DNA of 64,000 nucleotides from Candidatus Frackibacter sp. WG13 (GCF_900114655.1 NZ_FOTT01000013.1:16386-80385); one strand, 5' to 3'. Numbered from the stretch's first letter, positions 25,800-35,278 are shown. Numbers and translations are program-made. Notes: generated by a model not told the origin, from the sequence alone.

Positions 25800-27656
25800 A
25801 TGCAGGTTGTTGGTTTAACTACACAGCAAGAGGTCTATGTTGCATCAGAAAGCAAGAAATTTCGTAGTAACGAAATACTAAAGGTTATGGATGGTGACTT
25901 GGATAATCCATTAGGAGAGGTAGTAGAAACTCAATCTTATAACCGTTTTATTCCTTTATCAATTAAGGATAGTTTTGTAGATAGAGGTGTTATTGAGTCT
26001 TTGCGAAGTATTGGTTATAACATAGATGAGGATGAAATAAATATAGCTAAGGTAAGGCTATTGACAGAAGCTGCTTATCCAATTAAGACTGGGGCAGTAG
26101 TAGAAGTGCCGCATTTTGATGAAGTTAAGGATATAATGGTAAAAGAGAGCCCTAAGGAAGGGTTAGTTCTGGGTATTATTAAAGGAACTGAAGAGATGGC
26201 TAAAGAGATGGATTCTGAATTAAAAGGAGTGGCACCTTTATTAGAAGGAGAAGAAGTAGTAGAACAAGATGGAATTCCTTTTAATTTTAAGGTACGAGCT
26301 ATGCATCAGTATCCGCATATTGGGATTATCGGTGGTTCTGGTTCAGGAAAGTCTTTTGGGATGAGGGTTATATTAGAAGAGTTGATGAAACTAAAGGTTC
26401 CTACTGTAGTCTTTGATCCACATTTTGAAATGGATTTCAGTAATAATTTTCCGGGTTTGCCAGCAGGCTATGAAGATGATTTTAGTGATGATTTTGAGGT
26501 CTTTCAGGTGGGACAAGATGTAGGTGTTAACTTTGAGGACTTAAATACTAAGGATTTAATAGACCTTCTTGCAGCAGCAAGTAATCTTACTGAGTCGATG
26601 GTAAATGTGGTAGAGAGTTTACATAATCCTGAAGGGAGAAGGGATTCACTATTCACTTTTGAGACTCGGTTGCAAGATCTAAGAGAAGCATTAAATTTAG
26701 GTAAGAATAAGATTCAACGTAGATTAAAGTCAGGTGAAGTAAATGGACACCAAAAAGAAGAATATCAAAACTATTTAGGTCTGTTAAATGACTATGGCAG
26801 CTTACATTTAAGTTCAATTAGTGGTTTGATCTGGCGTTTAAATAAATTGAAGAGACATGGACTCTTTAATCAAAGTATCACTGATATAGAACTAACTTTA
26901 AAGGCTCGTAAATTAGTGGTAATTCAAGGTCCAATCTGGTTATTGCAGGTCTTTGCGACATATTTATTAGGGAATCTATATCGACAACGAAGAGATTACA
27001 AAGATGCTGAATATTTAGGGGAGTCAGTTGATTACTTTCCACCGTTTGTGATTGCTACTGATGAGGCACATAATTTTGCTCCTAAAGGCTATGATTCACC
27101 AGCTAAATCAGTGATTAAGGAGATTTCACAAGAAGGTAGAAAGTATGGAACTTTCTTAATCTTAGCTACACAGAGACCTACTTTATTAGAAGATACTGTT
27201 ACTGCTCAATTAAATACTAAGTTTGTATTTAGAACTGTAAGGGCTTCTGATATTGATACGATTAAGCAAGAGACTGATTTAACAGCTGAAGAAGCAAAGC
27301 GATTACCATATTTAGAATCTGGAGACACATTTGTTTCCTCAGCTATCTTTGGTCGTACTATGGCAGTAAGAATTAGAATTGCTAAAACGACTAGTCCACA
27401 TACTGAAAATCCTTTTGATGAATTAGAGTCTAAAACAGAAGCAGACATAGATAAATTTTATGAGGCAGTAGTTAATCAATTACCTATTTATGAGACTGAC
27501 CTTTTAGTTAAGTTAAAAGAGATTAATAAAGAGTTAGAAGGGATAGTATTAGATAGAAATGGTCTAGTAGAAAGATTAGACCAGTTAGTTGCTAAAGGAA
27601 AGCTAGATAAAGAAGGGTCTCCATTAGGTGGTGAAGTATATAACTTAAAGAAGTAG
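25800..27656 (+). CDS. herA: HerA-type DNA-translocating ATPase
   Basis: This 618-residue hexameric helicase/translocase of the HerA-FtsK clade has an N-terminal beta-barrel-like domain (about 1-120), Walker A GGSGSGKS (178-185), the HFEMDF segment after beta 2, Walker B IATDEAHNF (D421, E422) and a C-terminal arginine-rich VRASD region. It drives DNA end processing with NurA. The start is ATG 25800. The order NurA then HerA with a 15-base spacing is typical. It is followed by the T-box leader of metG; no terminator is obvious. Confidence 0.92.
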   Translation: MQVVGLTTQQEVYVASESKKFRSNEILKVMDGDLDNPLGEVVETQSYNRFIPLSIKDSFVDRGVIESLRSIGYNIDEDEINIAKVRLLTEAAYPIKTGAVVEVPHFDEVKDIMVKESPKEGLVLGIIKGTEEMAKEMDSELKGVAPLLEGEEVVEQDGIPFNFKVRAMHQYPHIGIIGGSGSGKSFGMRVILEELMKLKVPTVVFDPHFEMDFSNNFPGLPAGYEDDFSDDFEVFQVGQDVGVNFEDLNTKDLIDLLAAASNLTESMVNVVESLHNPEGRRDSLFTFETRLQDLREALNLGKNKIQRRLKSGEVNGHQKEEYQNYLGLLNDYGSLHLSSISGLIWRLNKLKRHGLFNQSITDIELTLKARKLVVIQGPIWLLQVFATYLLGNLYRQRRDYKDAEYLGESVDYFPPFVIATDEAHNFAPKGYDSPAKSVIKEISQEGRKYGTFLILATQRPTLLEDTVTAQLNTKFVFRTVRASDIDTIKQETDLTAEEAKRLPYLESGDTFVSSAIFGRTMAVRIRIAKTTSPHTENPFDELESKTEADIDKFYEAVVNQLPIYETDLLVKLKEINKELEGIVLDRNGLVERLDQLVAKGKLDKEGSPLGGEVYNLKK

Positions 27657-27666
27657 GAATAAATAC

Positions 27667-27695
27667 TTGACAAACCTGTTATATTTGTGTATATT
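27667..27695 (+). promoter_or_regulatory. Promoter of metG T-box leader
   Basis: TTGACA (27667-27672), a 17-base spacer, TATATT (27690-27695). Confidence 0.85.
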
Positions 27696-27701
27696 TTAAG
27701 G

Positions 27702-27986
27702 TAAAGTGGAGAAGATATAGCTAAAAGATAATAAGGTATTAAAAAGCGATGAAGGGAAGAGTAGATGTTAAAGTTATTTACAGAGAACCACGTTAGCTGA
27801 GAAGTGGTAATGACTGAGATATTGAAGATGGTCCTAGAGCTATATAGTCGAAGTTAAGTAGACTGTATCGGATTAACAGAACCGTTATTTCTGTATGAGT
27901 GATTACTTAATAGTAATAACTAGGGTGGTACCACGGAAGGTGATTATACCTCTCGTCCCTGATAATTCAGGCGACGGGAGTTTTTT
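27702..27986 (+). promoter_or_regulatory. T-box riboswitch (methionine) upstream of metG
   Basis: The conserved T-box AGGGTGGTACCACGG is at 27922-27936. The specifier codon ATG (27828-27830) in GAAGATGGTCCTAGAGC indicates methionine. The 3' side has a terminator hairpin (27950-27980) with alternative pairing to the T-box. Uncharged tRNA-Met would stabilise the antiterminator and allow metG transcription. Confidence 0.93.
27950..27986 (+). terminator. T-box terminator before metG
   Basis: CTCTCGTC (27950-27957) pairs with GACGGGAG (27973-27980), extended by CCTGA/TCAGG, followed by six Ts. Confidence 0.85.
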
Positions 27987-28007
27987 ATTTATAAAGGAGT
28001 GAGATAG

Positions 28008-29951
28008 ATGACAAAGGAAACTTTTTATGTTACGACACCGATTTATTATCCTAATGATAAGTTACATATTGGACATACTTACACTACTACCGCAGCAGAT
28101 ACTATTGCTCGTTTTAAGAAGTTGCAGGGGTATGATGTAAGATTCTTGACTGGGTCTGATGAGCATGGTCAGAAGATTGAGAGAACAGCTAAAGAGCATA
28201 ATGTAACGCCTAAGGAGTATGTAGATGAGATTGTATCTTCTTTTAAGGACTTATGGAGTCTATTAGAGATTGATTATGATGTCTTTTTACGAACTACAGA
28301 AGAGAGACATGAAGATGTAGTGCAGCATATCTTTAAAGAAATATATGAGCAAGGAGATATTTATAAGGATAAATATGAAGGCTGGTATTGTACTCCGTGT
28401 GAGACATTTTGGCTAGAAAGACAGTTAGAAGATGGGAAGTGTCCCGATTGTCAGCGGGAGACAGAATGGGTAGAAGAAGAGAGTTATTTCTTTAGGATGT
28501 CTAAGTATGAAGATGACTTACTAGATTATATAGAAGAAAATCCTGAATTCATTCAACCGGAGACTCGACGTAATGAGATGGTTAACTTTATTAAAGATGG
28601 TCTAGAAGACCTTTGTATTTCAAGAACGACTTTTGATTGGGGAATTCCAGTACCGATAGATGATGATCATGTTATTTATGTTTGGTTCGATGCGTTGACT
28701 AATTACTTAACAGGAGCAGGATATTTGACCAATGACGACGATTTTGCTAAGTATTGGCCAGCAGATATACATATTGTAGGTAAGGATATCTTAAGATTCC
28801 ATACGATTATTTGGCCGATTATTCTAATGGCTGCTGATTTAGAACTGCCAGATAGAGTTTTTGGACATGGATTTTTAACTGTGGAAGGCGGTAAGATGTC
28901 TAAATCGAAAGGGAATGTCGTTGACCCTGTTAAATTAGTAGAGGATTTTGGTGTTGATGCTGTTCGCTACTATTTAATGCGCGAGGTTGCTTTTGGTTCT
29001 GATGGTTCTTACTCTACAGAGTCATTTATCCAAAGGATTAATTCGGATTTAGCCAATGATTTAGGGAATTTATTGAATAGAACAGTAGCTATGGTAGATA
29101 AATATTTTGCGGGAGTAGTTCCTAGCCTAGGACCAGCTACTGATCATGATGAAGATTTAAAGAAGACCGCTCAGCAAGCGATTGAGGCTATGACAGAAGA
29201 TATGGAGAATTTACAATTTAGTACAGCTTTAGAACAGCTATGGACTTTAATCAGACGGACTAATAAATATATTGATGAAACGACCCCTTGGATCTTAGCA
29301 AAGGATGAAGCTAAAAAAGAGGAATTAGGTACAGTTCTCTATAATTTATTAGAATCGCTACGAATTATAGCTATTGCTTTAAAGCCATTCTTAATAGATG
29401 CTCCAGAAAAGATTTGGCAACAGTTGGGAATTAAAGAAGATATAGAGGAACAGAGTTGGGAGCAGGTTAAAGAATGGGGGGGACTAGAAGCAGGCATCAA
29501 GGTTAATTCAGGTGACCCTATCTTCCCTAGAATTGATATTGAAGAATACTTTGAAAACCAAGTTGAAGCTGACCAAGTAGAAAAAAAAGAAGATGGTGGA
29601 AAGGATGAAGAAGAAGTGAGTGAAGATTATATTACATTTGATGATTTTACTAAGTTAGATTTACGAGTAGCTGAAGTATTAGAGGTAGAAAAGATTGAAG
29701 GTAGTGATAAATTACTTAGAGTTCAAGTAGCTTTAGGAGAAGAAAAGAGACAGTTAGTAGCAGGAATTGCTAAGCATTATGAAGCTGAGGAATTAGTAGA
29801 TAAGAAAGTGCTTATGGTGGCAAACTTAGAGCCAGCGACTATCTTTGGAGTTAAGTCTAATGGCATGATTCTAGCGGCTTCTAATGACGAAGGAGACTTA
29901 ACTGTAACTACAGTTGATAGAGATATTGATAGTGGAGCGCAGGTTAAATAA
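28008..29951 (+). CDS. metG: Methionyl-tRNA synthetase
   Basis: This 647-residue class I synthetase charges tRNA-Met. HIGH at residues 20-23, KMSKS at 296-300, a zinc knuckle with C128, C131, C145 and C148, and a C-terminal EMAP-like tRNA-binding domain (about 545-647, with DFTKLDLRVAEV). A T-box precedes it. AAAGGAGTGAG lies before ATG 28008. It is followed by tatD, as in Bacillus. Confidence 0.97.
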   Translation: MTKETFYVTTPIYYPNDKLHIGHTYTTTAADTIARFKKLQGYDVRFLTGSDEHGQKIERTAKEHNVTPKEYVDEIVSSFKDLWSLLEIDYDVFLRTTEERHEDVVQHIFKEIYEQGDIYKDKYEGWYCTPCETFWLERQLEDGKCPDCQRETEWVEEESYFFRMSKYEDDLLDYIEENPEFIQPETRRNEMVNFIKDGLEDLCISRTTFDWGIPVPIDDDHVIYVWFDALTNYLTGAGYLTNDDDFAKYWPADIHIVGKDILRFHTIIWPIILMAADLELPDRVFGHGFLTVEGGKMSKSKGNVVDPVKLVEDFGVDAVRYYLMREVAFGSDGSYSTESFIQRINSDLANDLGNLLNRTVAMVDKYFAGVVPSLGPATDHDEDLKKTAQQAIEAMTEDMENLQFSTALEQLWTLIRRTNKYIDETTPWILAKDEAKKEELGTVLYNLLESLRIIAIALKPFLIDAPEKIWQQLGIKEDIEEQSWEQVKEWGGLEAGIKVNSGDPIFPRIDIEEYFENQVEADQVEKKEDGGKDEEEVSEDYITFDDFTKLDLRVAEVLEVEKIEGSDKLLRVQVALGEEKRQLVAGIAKHYEAEELVDKKVLMVANLEPATIFGVKSNGMILAASNDEGDLTVTTVDRDIDSGAQVK

Positions 29952-30117
29952 TAGTTGACAGTGAAGCCCAGAAAAGAGCTTTCGGATTAAAAGTAGATAA
30001 CAGATTACAGTAAAAATCAAGACTATTATAATATTTCATGAGATAAGAGTTGTTTTAGTATAAGATAGTTAATTTAGTTGATAATATTCAGGTTTAGAAC
30101 AGGAGTGATTTAATTTA

Positions 30118-30888
30118 ATGTTAGTTGATACTCATGCCCATATAGACTTTCCTCGTTTTAGTGATGATAGAGAGGATGTTATTAATCGGGCTCGGGAGAA
30201 TGATCTTAAATATATTATTAATGTTGGTGCTGATGAGGAGTCTAGTCAACGGTCTATAGATTTAGCTAATGAATATGATATGATCTATGCTGTTGTGGGA
30301 GTTCATCCTCATGAAGCAAAGAGTGTTACAGAATCTACATATCATAAGTTGAAAAAGTGGTCTGCTGAAGAAAAAGTAGTAGCTATTGGTGAGACTGGTC
30401 TTGATTATCATTATGATAACTCTCCCCGGAAGATTCAAAAAGAAGTCTTTAGACAGCATATTAGGTTAGCTAAAGAGGTAAACTTACCTTTAGTGATTCA
30501 TAGTCGGGAAGCTGAAGAAGAAACGATGCAGATATTAAAAGAAGAAGGTGCTGAAGAAGTTGGAGGAGTTATCCACTGTTTTGGTGGTGATTTAGCGATG
30601 GCTAAGGAGGCCATGGAACTTAATTTTTATATAGCTGTCGGTGGCGTTTTAACTTTTAATAATGCTCATCAATTACGAAGAGTAGTAAAACAGATTTCAT
30701 TGGACAAACTACTAATAGAGACCGATGCTCCATATTTAACACCAGAACCGAATCGTGGTAAGCGGAATGAACCTGCTTATGTAAAACATGTAGCTGAAAA
30801 GCTAGCTGAAATACTGCCATATTCAGCAGAAAAGATAGCTGAAATAACAACAGAGAATGCAGAGCGAGTCTTTGGTTTGACTAGTTAA
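30118..30888 (+). CDS. tatD: TatD-family metal-dependent DNase
   Basis: This 256-residue hydrolase has the TIM-barrel metal site of TatD: THAHIDFP at the start, GETGLDYHYD near 92, VIHSREAEE near 127, and a final EPNRGKRNEP. TatD proteins act as 3'-5' DNases or deacylases. Position after metG matches Bacillus yabD. The sequence between metG and tatD (29952-30117) holds nothing clear. Confidence 0.93.
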   Translation: MLVDTHAHIDFPRFSDDREDVINRARENDLKYIINVGADEESSQRSIDLANEYDMIYAVVGVHPHEAKSVTESTYHKLKKWSAEEKVVAIGETGLDYHYDNSPRKIQKEVFRQHIRLAKEVNLPLVIHSREAEEETMQILKEEGAEEVGGVIHCFGGDLAMAKEAMELNFYIAVGGVLTFNNAHQLRRVVKQISLDKLLIETDAPYLTPEPNRGKRNEPAYVKHVAEKLAEILPYSAEKIAEITTENAERVFGLTS

Positions 30889-30895
30889 CGTTATT

Positions 30896-30924
30896 TTGTA
30901 ATTCCAACCAGATTATGTTATAAT
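30896..30924 (+). promoter_or_regulatory. Promoter of radical SAM gene
   Basis: TTGTAA (30896-30901), a 17-base spacer, TATAAT (30919-30924). Confidence 0.65.
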
Positions 30925-30959
30925 GGATTACATTATTAAGCCTGCAAGGAGGTTTGAAG

Positions 30960-31574
30960 ATGACTATTGCCTATGAATTAGGAGATTCTCTTTATTTAAA
31001 TATAACTAATCGTTGTGTTAATGAATGTCAATTTTGTGTTAGAGACTATAAAGATGGAGTAGGAGGCTATAATCTTTGGTTGGATGAGGAACCAACAAGT
31101 GATGAGGTTATTGCTGCTATACAAGAACAGAAGGCTCTTGACCAATATCGAGAAATAGTCTTTTGTGGTTATGGTGAGCCGCTTATTAGATTAGAAGTAG
31201 TAATAAAAGTAGCTAAATGGTTAAGAAATTATGATGTAGCGATAAGAGTCGATACTAATGGCTTAGCAAATTTGATTCATGAGCGTAATGTAACACCGGA
31301 TTTAGAAGGGTTAGTTGATGTTATTTCGATTAGTTTAAATGCTAAGAATGCTAATAAATATCAACAATTATGTAATCCTGAATTTGGGTCAGATTCTTTT
31401 CCAGCGATTCTAGAATTTACAGAAGAATGTAAGAAGTATATTCCCCGGGTAGTCTTATCAGTAGTTAACTATCCAACGACTAGTATTTATGAATGCCGTA
31501 AGATTGCTAATAATCTAGGTGTAGAGTTTAGAGTACGACAATATAGTGGTTCAGATGCGGAAAAGGATGAATAA
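30960..31574 (+). CDS. TatD-associated radical SAM protein
   Basis: This 204-residue radical SAM protein has the CxxxCxxC cluster motif CVNECQFC (C19, C23, C26), then GGYNLWLDEEP and FCGYGEP (SAM binding). It matches the family of radical SAM proteins next to tatD. The TTG at 30954 is in frame but the AAGGAGG at 30945-30952 sits better 7 bases from ATG 30960. Its substrate is unknown. It follows tatD by 71 bases and is preceded by its own promoter. Confidence 0.85.
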   Translation: MTIAYELGDSLYLNITNRCVNECQFCVRDYKDGVGGYNLWLDEEPTSDEVIAAIQEQKALDQYREIVFCGYGEPLIRLEVVIKVAKWLRNYDVAIRVDTNGLANLIHERNVTPDLEGLVDVISISLNAKNANKYQQLCNPEFGSDSFPAILEFTEECKKYIPRVVLSVVNYPTTSIYECRKIANNLGVEFRVRQYSGSDAEKDE

Positions 31575-31643
31575 TCTATATAATAATTTTACAACATATA
31601 GATATGTATTTATATTATTTAACTTTAATAGGAGGTAAATTTA

Positions 31644-32291
31644 ATGAAAATCTTTATTGATACTGCTAATATTGATGAAATTAGAGATATGAATCGAATA
31701 GGAATCTTAGATGGAGTGACAACTAACCCTTCTTTAATTGCTAAGGAAGAAGGAGTAGACTTTGAAGATATTATTGAGGAGATTACTTCTTTAGTTGATG
31801 GACCGGTTAGTGCGGAAGTAATTAGTACTGATACAGAAGGCATGGTTAAGGAGGCTAAGGAGTTAGCCAAGATTTCTGATAATGTTGTAATTAAGATTCC
31901 GATGAATAAAGATGGACTGGCAGCAGTTAGCCAACTATCTAAATTAGGAATTAAGACCAATGTAACTTTAGTCTTTTCGCCAAATCAAGCACTTTTAGCT
32001 GCTCGGGCAGGGGCTACATATGTTAGTCCATTTATTGGGCGGCTAGATGATATCGGACATGATGGAGTGGAGATAGTAAAGGAGATTAGTCAGATATTTA
32101 CTCTGCATGGTATCGATACTGAGATTATTGCGGCTAGTATTAGACATCCTAAGCATGTTAAAGCAGCAGCTATGGTTGATTCTGATATTGCTACGATTCC
32201 TTATGGAGTTTTGGAAAAGATGTTTAAGCATCCTAAGACAGATGAGGGTATTGAAAAGTTCTTAGCTGACTGGGAAGGTACAAATGAATAA
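31644..32291 (+). CDS. Transaldolase / fructose-6-phosphate aldolase family
   Basis: This 215-residue protein belongs to the short transaldolase (TalC/FSA) group. The Schiff-base lysine is K84 in [17 protein letters not shown] near the start and [23 protein letters not shown] (about 109-131) are characteristic. It links pentose phosphate and glycolytic sugars. AGGAGG precedes ATG 31644. It lies beside the xylose-type transporter, fitting pentose use, but synteny alone does not prove the substrate. Confidence 0.9.
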   Translation: MKIFIDTANIDEIRDMNRIGILDGVTTNPSLIAKEEGVDFEDIIEEITSLVDGPVSAEVISTDTEGMVKEAKELAKISDNVVIKIPMNKDGLAAVSQLSKLGIKTNVTLVFSPNQALLAARAGATYVSPFIGRLDDIGHDGVEIVKEISQIFTLHGIDTEIIAASIRHPKHVKAAAMVDSDIATIPYGVLEKMFKHPKTDEGIEKFLADWEGTNE

Positions 32292-32339
32292 GATGGAGAC
32301 TGAACGGTCAGTAAAAGTGTGTTGTTTATGTGCTAGGAT

Positions 32340-32400
32340 TTAACACAAGTTTAACACACTATCTTTTTAAGAATGATCCATAGTGTGTTATCTGTGTTAA
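32340..32400 (+). repeat. Nested inverted repeats, candidate activator site
   Basis: Outer arms TTAACACA (32340-32347) and TGTGTTAA (32393-32400) and inner arms TAACACACTAT (32352-32362) and ATAGTGTGTTA (32380-32390) pair perfectly. There is no T run, so it is not an ordinary terminator. It lies about 176 bases before the start predicted for the sigma-54 promoter at 32519, the usual range for an activator site. Confidence 0.5.
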
Positions 32401-32451
32401 TGTGTGTGATTAGAAAAAGCAACAATAAAATAACAAATTATTTTTAACTAG

Positions 32452-32488
32452 GATGAACTCTATTAGTAATAGGGTTCATCTTTTTTTT
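32452..32488 (+). terminator. Terminator after transaldolase
   Basis: GATGAACTCTATTA (32452-32465) pairs with TAATAGGGTTCATC (32467-32480, one wobble), followed by eight Ts. Confidence 0.9.
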
Positions 32489-32518
32489 GTTTAGATCGAT
32501 TAATTAAGATTTTATAAA

Positions 32519-32535
32519 TTGGCATGTAGTTTGCA
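32519..32535 (+). promoter_or_regulatory. Sigma-54 (-24/-12) promoter of sugar ABC operon
   Basis: TTGGCATGTAGTTTGCA fits the TTGGCAYR-N4-TTGCW consensus, with GG at 32521-32522 and GC at 32533-32534 in the exact GG-N10-GC spacing. Start of transcription would be near 32546. TTGGCA is also an acceptable -35 with TATAAG (32542-32547) at 17 bases, so a sigma-A reading is possible. Confidence 0.7.
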
Positions 32536-32592
32536 TTTTAATATAAGTGAGATTTAAATATAGTAAAATTCAAAAAACTTAGGAGGTTATTG

Positions 32593-33660
32593 ATGATGAG
32601 AAAGAAAGGGTTAATGGTTGTAGCTATGTTATTGGTGGTTAGTCTATTTGCTACAGGATGTTTCTTTGGCGGCACTAAACAGAAGGATAATGGGAAAATT
32701 AAGATTGGTTTTTTATTGAAGACGATGCAAGAAGAGCGCTATCAGAAGGATAAGGCAGCGTTTATTAAAAAAGCTGAAAGCTTAGGTGCAGAAGTTGTAT
32801 TTGCTGCGGCAAACAATAACGCTAGAACTCAGTTATCTAAATTTGAGAATATGTTGGCACAAGGAGTAGACGTAATAGTATTGCAACCTGTAAATACAGG
32901 TACAGCAGGCAACATGGTTAAGATGGCTCATAGAGAAGGTGTTAAGGTTGTTGGTTATGATTCGATGCTAGTTAACGGACCTTTAGATGTTCACGTTATG
33001 CAGGATAGTTGGGCAGTAGGTAAGTTACAAGGTGAGACAATGGTTGATTGGCTGAAAGAGAAGAAAGGTAAAGTAGAAGGTAATGTTGTTCTAATTAAAG
33101 GACAGCCAGGTGACTCTAACGCTATTGCAATGACTAGTGGAGCTAAAAAGATCATTAAGGAGACTCCAGGTTTAAATTTAGTTGCTGAAGAATGGCATGA
33201 AGGTTGGGCTCCGGATAAAGCAATGGCGACTGCAGAAAATGTTTTAACTAAGTATAATAATGATATTGATGCTTTTATTTGTAATAATAGTGGTATGGCG
33301 CGTGGAGTTATTTCTGCTCTAAAAGCACAAGGGTTAGCAGATGCTGATAAGGTTTTTGTTGCTGGTTCTGATGCAGACTTAACTAATATTAGATACGTTG
33401 CTCAAGGGATCCAGACAGTTGATATCTTTAAGAAGATTAAGCCTTTAGCAAGAACAGCTGCTGAAACAGCTTATAAGTTAGCTAAGAATTCTAAAAAGGA
33501 TGTTAAAGATGTAGTTGAATATGAAAAGCTAATAGATAATGGTTATATGGAAGTACCGACAATTATTACTCCAATCGTGAAAGTGACTAAAGACAATATT
33601 GAAGAGACAGTTATTAAGGCTGGTTTCCATACTAAAGAAGAGATTTATGGTCAGCAGTAA
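32593..33660 (+). CDS. xylF: Sugar ABC transporter substrate-binding lipoprotein (xylose type)
   Basis: This 355-residue periplasmic-binding-type lipoprotein has a signal sequence with lipobox ATGC (Cys23), so it is anchored at the membrane outside. The periplasmic-binding fold begins at KIKIGFLLKT; the ADADLTNI and INTGTAG motifs resemble the xylose-binding XylF group. The start has AGGAGG 6 bases before the ATG at 32593. It is followed by ATPase and permease genes. Sugar specificity is an inference from family resemblance. Confidence 0.85.
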   Translation: MMRKKGLMVVAMLLVVSLFATGCFFGGTKQKDNGKIKIGFLLKTMQEERYQKDKAAFIKKAESLGAEVVFAAANNNARTQLSKFENMLAQGVDVIVLQPVNTGTAGNMVKMAHREGVKVVGYDSMLVNGPLDVHVMQDSWAVGKLQGETMVDWLKEKKGKVEGNVVLIKGQPGDSNAIAMTSGAKKIIKETPGLNLVAEEWHEGWAPDKAMATAENVLTKYNNDIDAFICNNSGMARGVISALKAQGLADADKVFVAGSDADLTNIRYVAQGIQTVDIFKKIKPLARTAAETAYKLAKNSKKDVKDVVEYEKLIDNGYMEVPTIITPIVKVTKDNIEETVIKAGFHTKEEIYGQQ

Positions 33661-33674
33661 TTAACCATTTTATA

Positions 33675-33707
33675 TTAGGTCTGCTCTTTTTGTTGGGGCA
33701 GGCCTAA
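33675..33707 (+). other. Intercistronic hairpin between binding protein and ATPase genes
   Basis: TTAGGTCTGCTC (33675-33686) pairs with GGGCAGGCCTAA (33696-33707), two wobbles, no T run. Such hairpins often stabilise the upstream mRNA so that the binding protein is made in excess. Confidence 0.5.
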
Positions 33708-33733
33708 AATAAAGAAAAGAAAAGGTGGTAAAA

Positions 33734-35278
33734 TTGTCAGAGGTAATCTTAGAGATGAAGGATATAATTAAAGATTTTCCAGGAGTTAGAGCTTTAGATC
33801 ATGTTAATTTCCAAGCTAGAACTGGTGAGGTTTTAGCTTTAGTAGGAGAGAATGGAGCTGGAAAGTCAACTTTAATGAAAGTTCTAAGTGGGGTATGGCC
33901 CTATCCTACTTATGAAGGAGAACTATATATTAAAGGAGATTTGAAGGAGTTTACCAATACTAGGGAAGCAGAAGAAGCAGGGGTAGCAATTATTCATCAG
34001 GAGTTAAACCTTATTCCTGGGTTGAGTGTAACAGAGAATATATTTTTAGATAAACAGGAGACAAACTTTTGTGGTAAGATTGAATGGTTTAAGTTACATT
34101 CTAAAACTAAAGAGTTATTAGAGAAATTAAATATTACAGATATTCAGCCAACAGATTTGATTAAGGAATTGACCGTCGGACAACAACAGATGATTGAGAT
34201 TGCAAAGGCACTTTCGGTAAATGCAGAGATATTGGTCTTTGATGAACCAACTTCGGCTTTGACTGACCGAGAGATAGAAGATTTATTTATGATTATTAGA
34301 GCATTAAAGGCTCAAGGAGTATGTATGATTTATATTTCGCATAAGATGGAAGAAATAGAAGAGATTGCAGATAGAGTAACTGTTTTAAGAGATGGGAAGA
34401 CCATCGGTGAAACCACGCGGATTAAAGATATAACTTTAGATGAAATTATTACACGAATGGTAGGTCGTGATATAGAGGACATGTTTCCTAAGCAAGATTT
34501 TGAACAAGGAGAGAAGACATTAGAGGTTAAAGGAATTAATGTTGAGCATCCATTCTTAACTGATGAAAAGAAGGTCGAGGATGTATCATTCTCAGCGTAT
34601 AAAGGTCAGATATTAGGAATTGCAGGTCTGATGGGTTCTGGGCGAACAGAGTTAGTTAGTGGTATTTTTGGAGTTAATCCTGATGAGACAACAGGTGAAG
34701 TATACTTAAATGGGAAAGAATTAAGTATAAATTCCCCCCAAGATGCAATTCAAGAAGGAATAGGCTTAGTGACAGAGGATAGAAAATTGTTAGGTTTACT
34801 ATTAGGACAAGATATTGTGACTAATACAACTTTAGCCTCTTTAGATTATGTTTCAAAGTATGGAGTTATTAATAAGTTAGAAGAACGTAAGGTTACTAAT
34901 AAGTATGTTGATGAGCTTAATATCAAGACCCCAAATATAGATGTTAATGTTAATACTTTAAGTGGTGGCAATCAGCAGAAAGTAGTAATTGGTAAATGGT
35001 TAGCTACTAAGCCAGAGGTTTTAATTCTTGATGAACCTACTCGAGGGATAGATGTAGGAGCTAAAGTAGAAGTTTATAGATTGATGAATAAGTTGGTAGA
35101 AGAAGGAGTTACTGTCATTATGATATCTTCAGAACTACCAGAAATAATGGGAATGAGTGATAGAGTTTTAGTAATGTGTGAAGGAAAATTAGTTGCTGAC
35201 CTTGACCGAGAGGAAGCTACTAAAGAAAAAGTAATGGAATATGCTACAGGAAATTTTAAAGGAGGAAGTAAGGCATGA
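33734..35278 (+). CDS. xylG: Sugar ABC transporter ATPase, two nucleotide-binding domains
   Basis: This 514-residue cytoplasmic protein has two ABC modules: Walker A GENGAGKST (N-half), signature LTVGQQQ, and Walker B VFDEPTSA; the C-half has a degenerate Walker A GLMGSGRTE and signature LSGGNQQ with LDEPTRG. This tandem layout is typical of XylG, RbsA and MglA. Start is TTG 33734, 6 bases after AAAGGTGG; an earlier in-frame GTG would overlap the ribosome site. It overlaps xylH by four bases. Confidence 0.9.
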   Translation: MSEVILEMKDIIKDFPGVRALDHVNFQARTGEVLALVGENGAGKSTLMKVLSGVWPYPTYEGELYIKGDLKEFTNTREAEEAGVAIIHQELNLIPGLSVTENIFLDKQETNFCGKIEWFKLHSKTKELLEKLNITDIQPTDLIKELTVGQQQMIEIAKALSVNAEILVFDEPTSALTDREIEDLFMIIRALKAQGVCMIYISHKMEEIEEIADRVTVLRDGKTIGETTRIKDITLDEIITRMVGRDIEDMFPKQDFEQGEKTLEVKGINVEHPFLTDEKKVEDVSFSAYKGQILGIAGLMGSGRTELVSGIFGVNPDETTGEVYLNGKELSINSPQDAIQEGIGLVTEDRKLLGLLLGQDIVTNTTLASLDYVSKYGVINKLEERKVTNKYVDELNIKTPNIDVNVNTLSGGNQQKVVIGKWLATKPEVLILDEPTRGIDVGAKVEVYRLMNKLVEEGVTVIMISSELPEIMGMSDRVLVMCEGKLVADLDREEATKEKVMEYATGNFKGGSKA

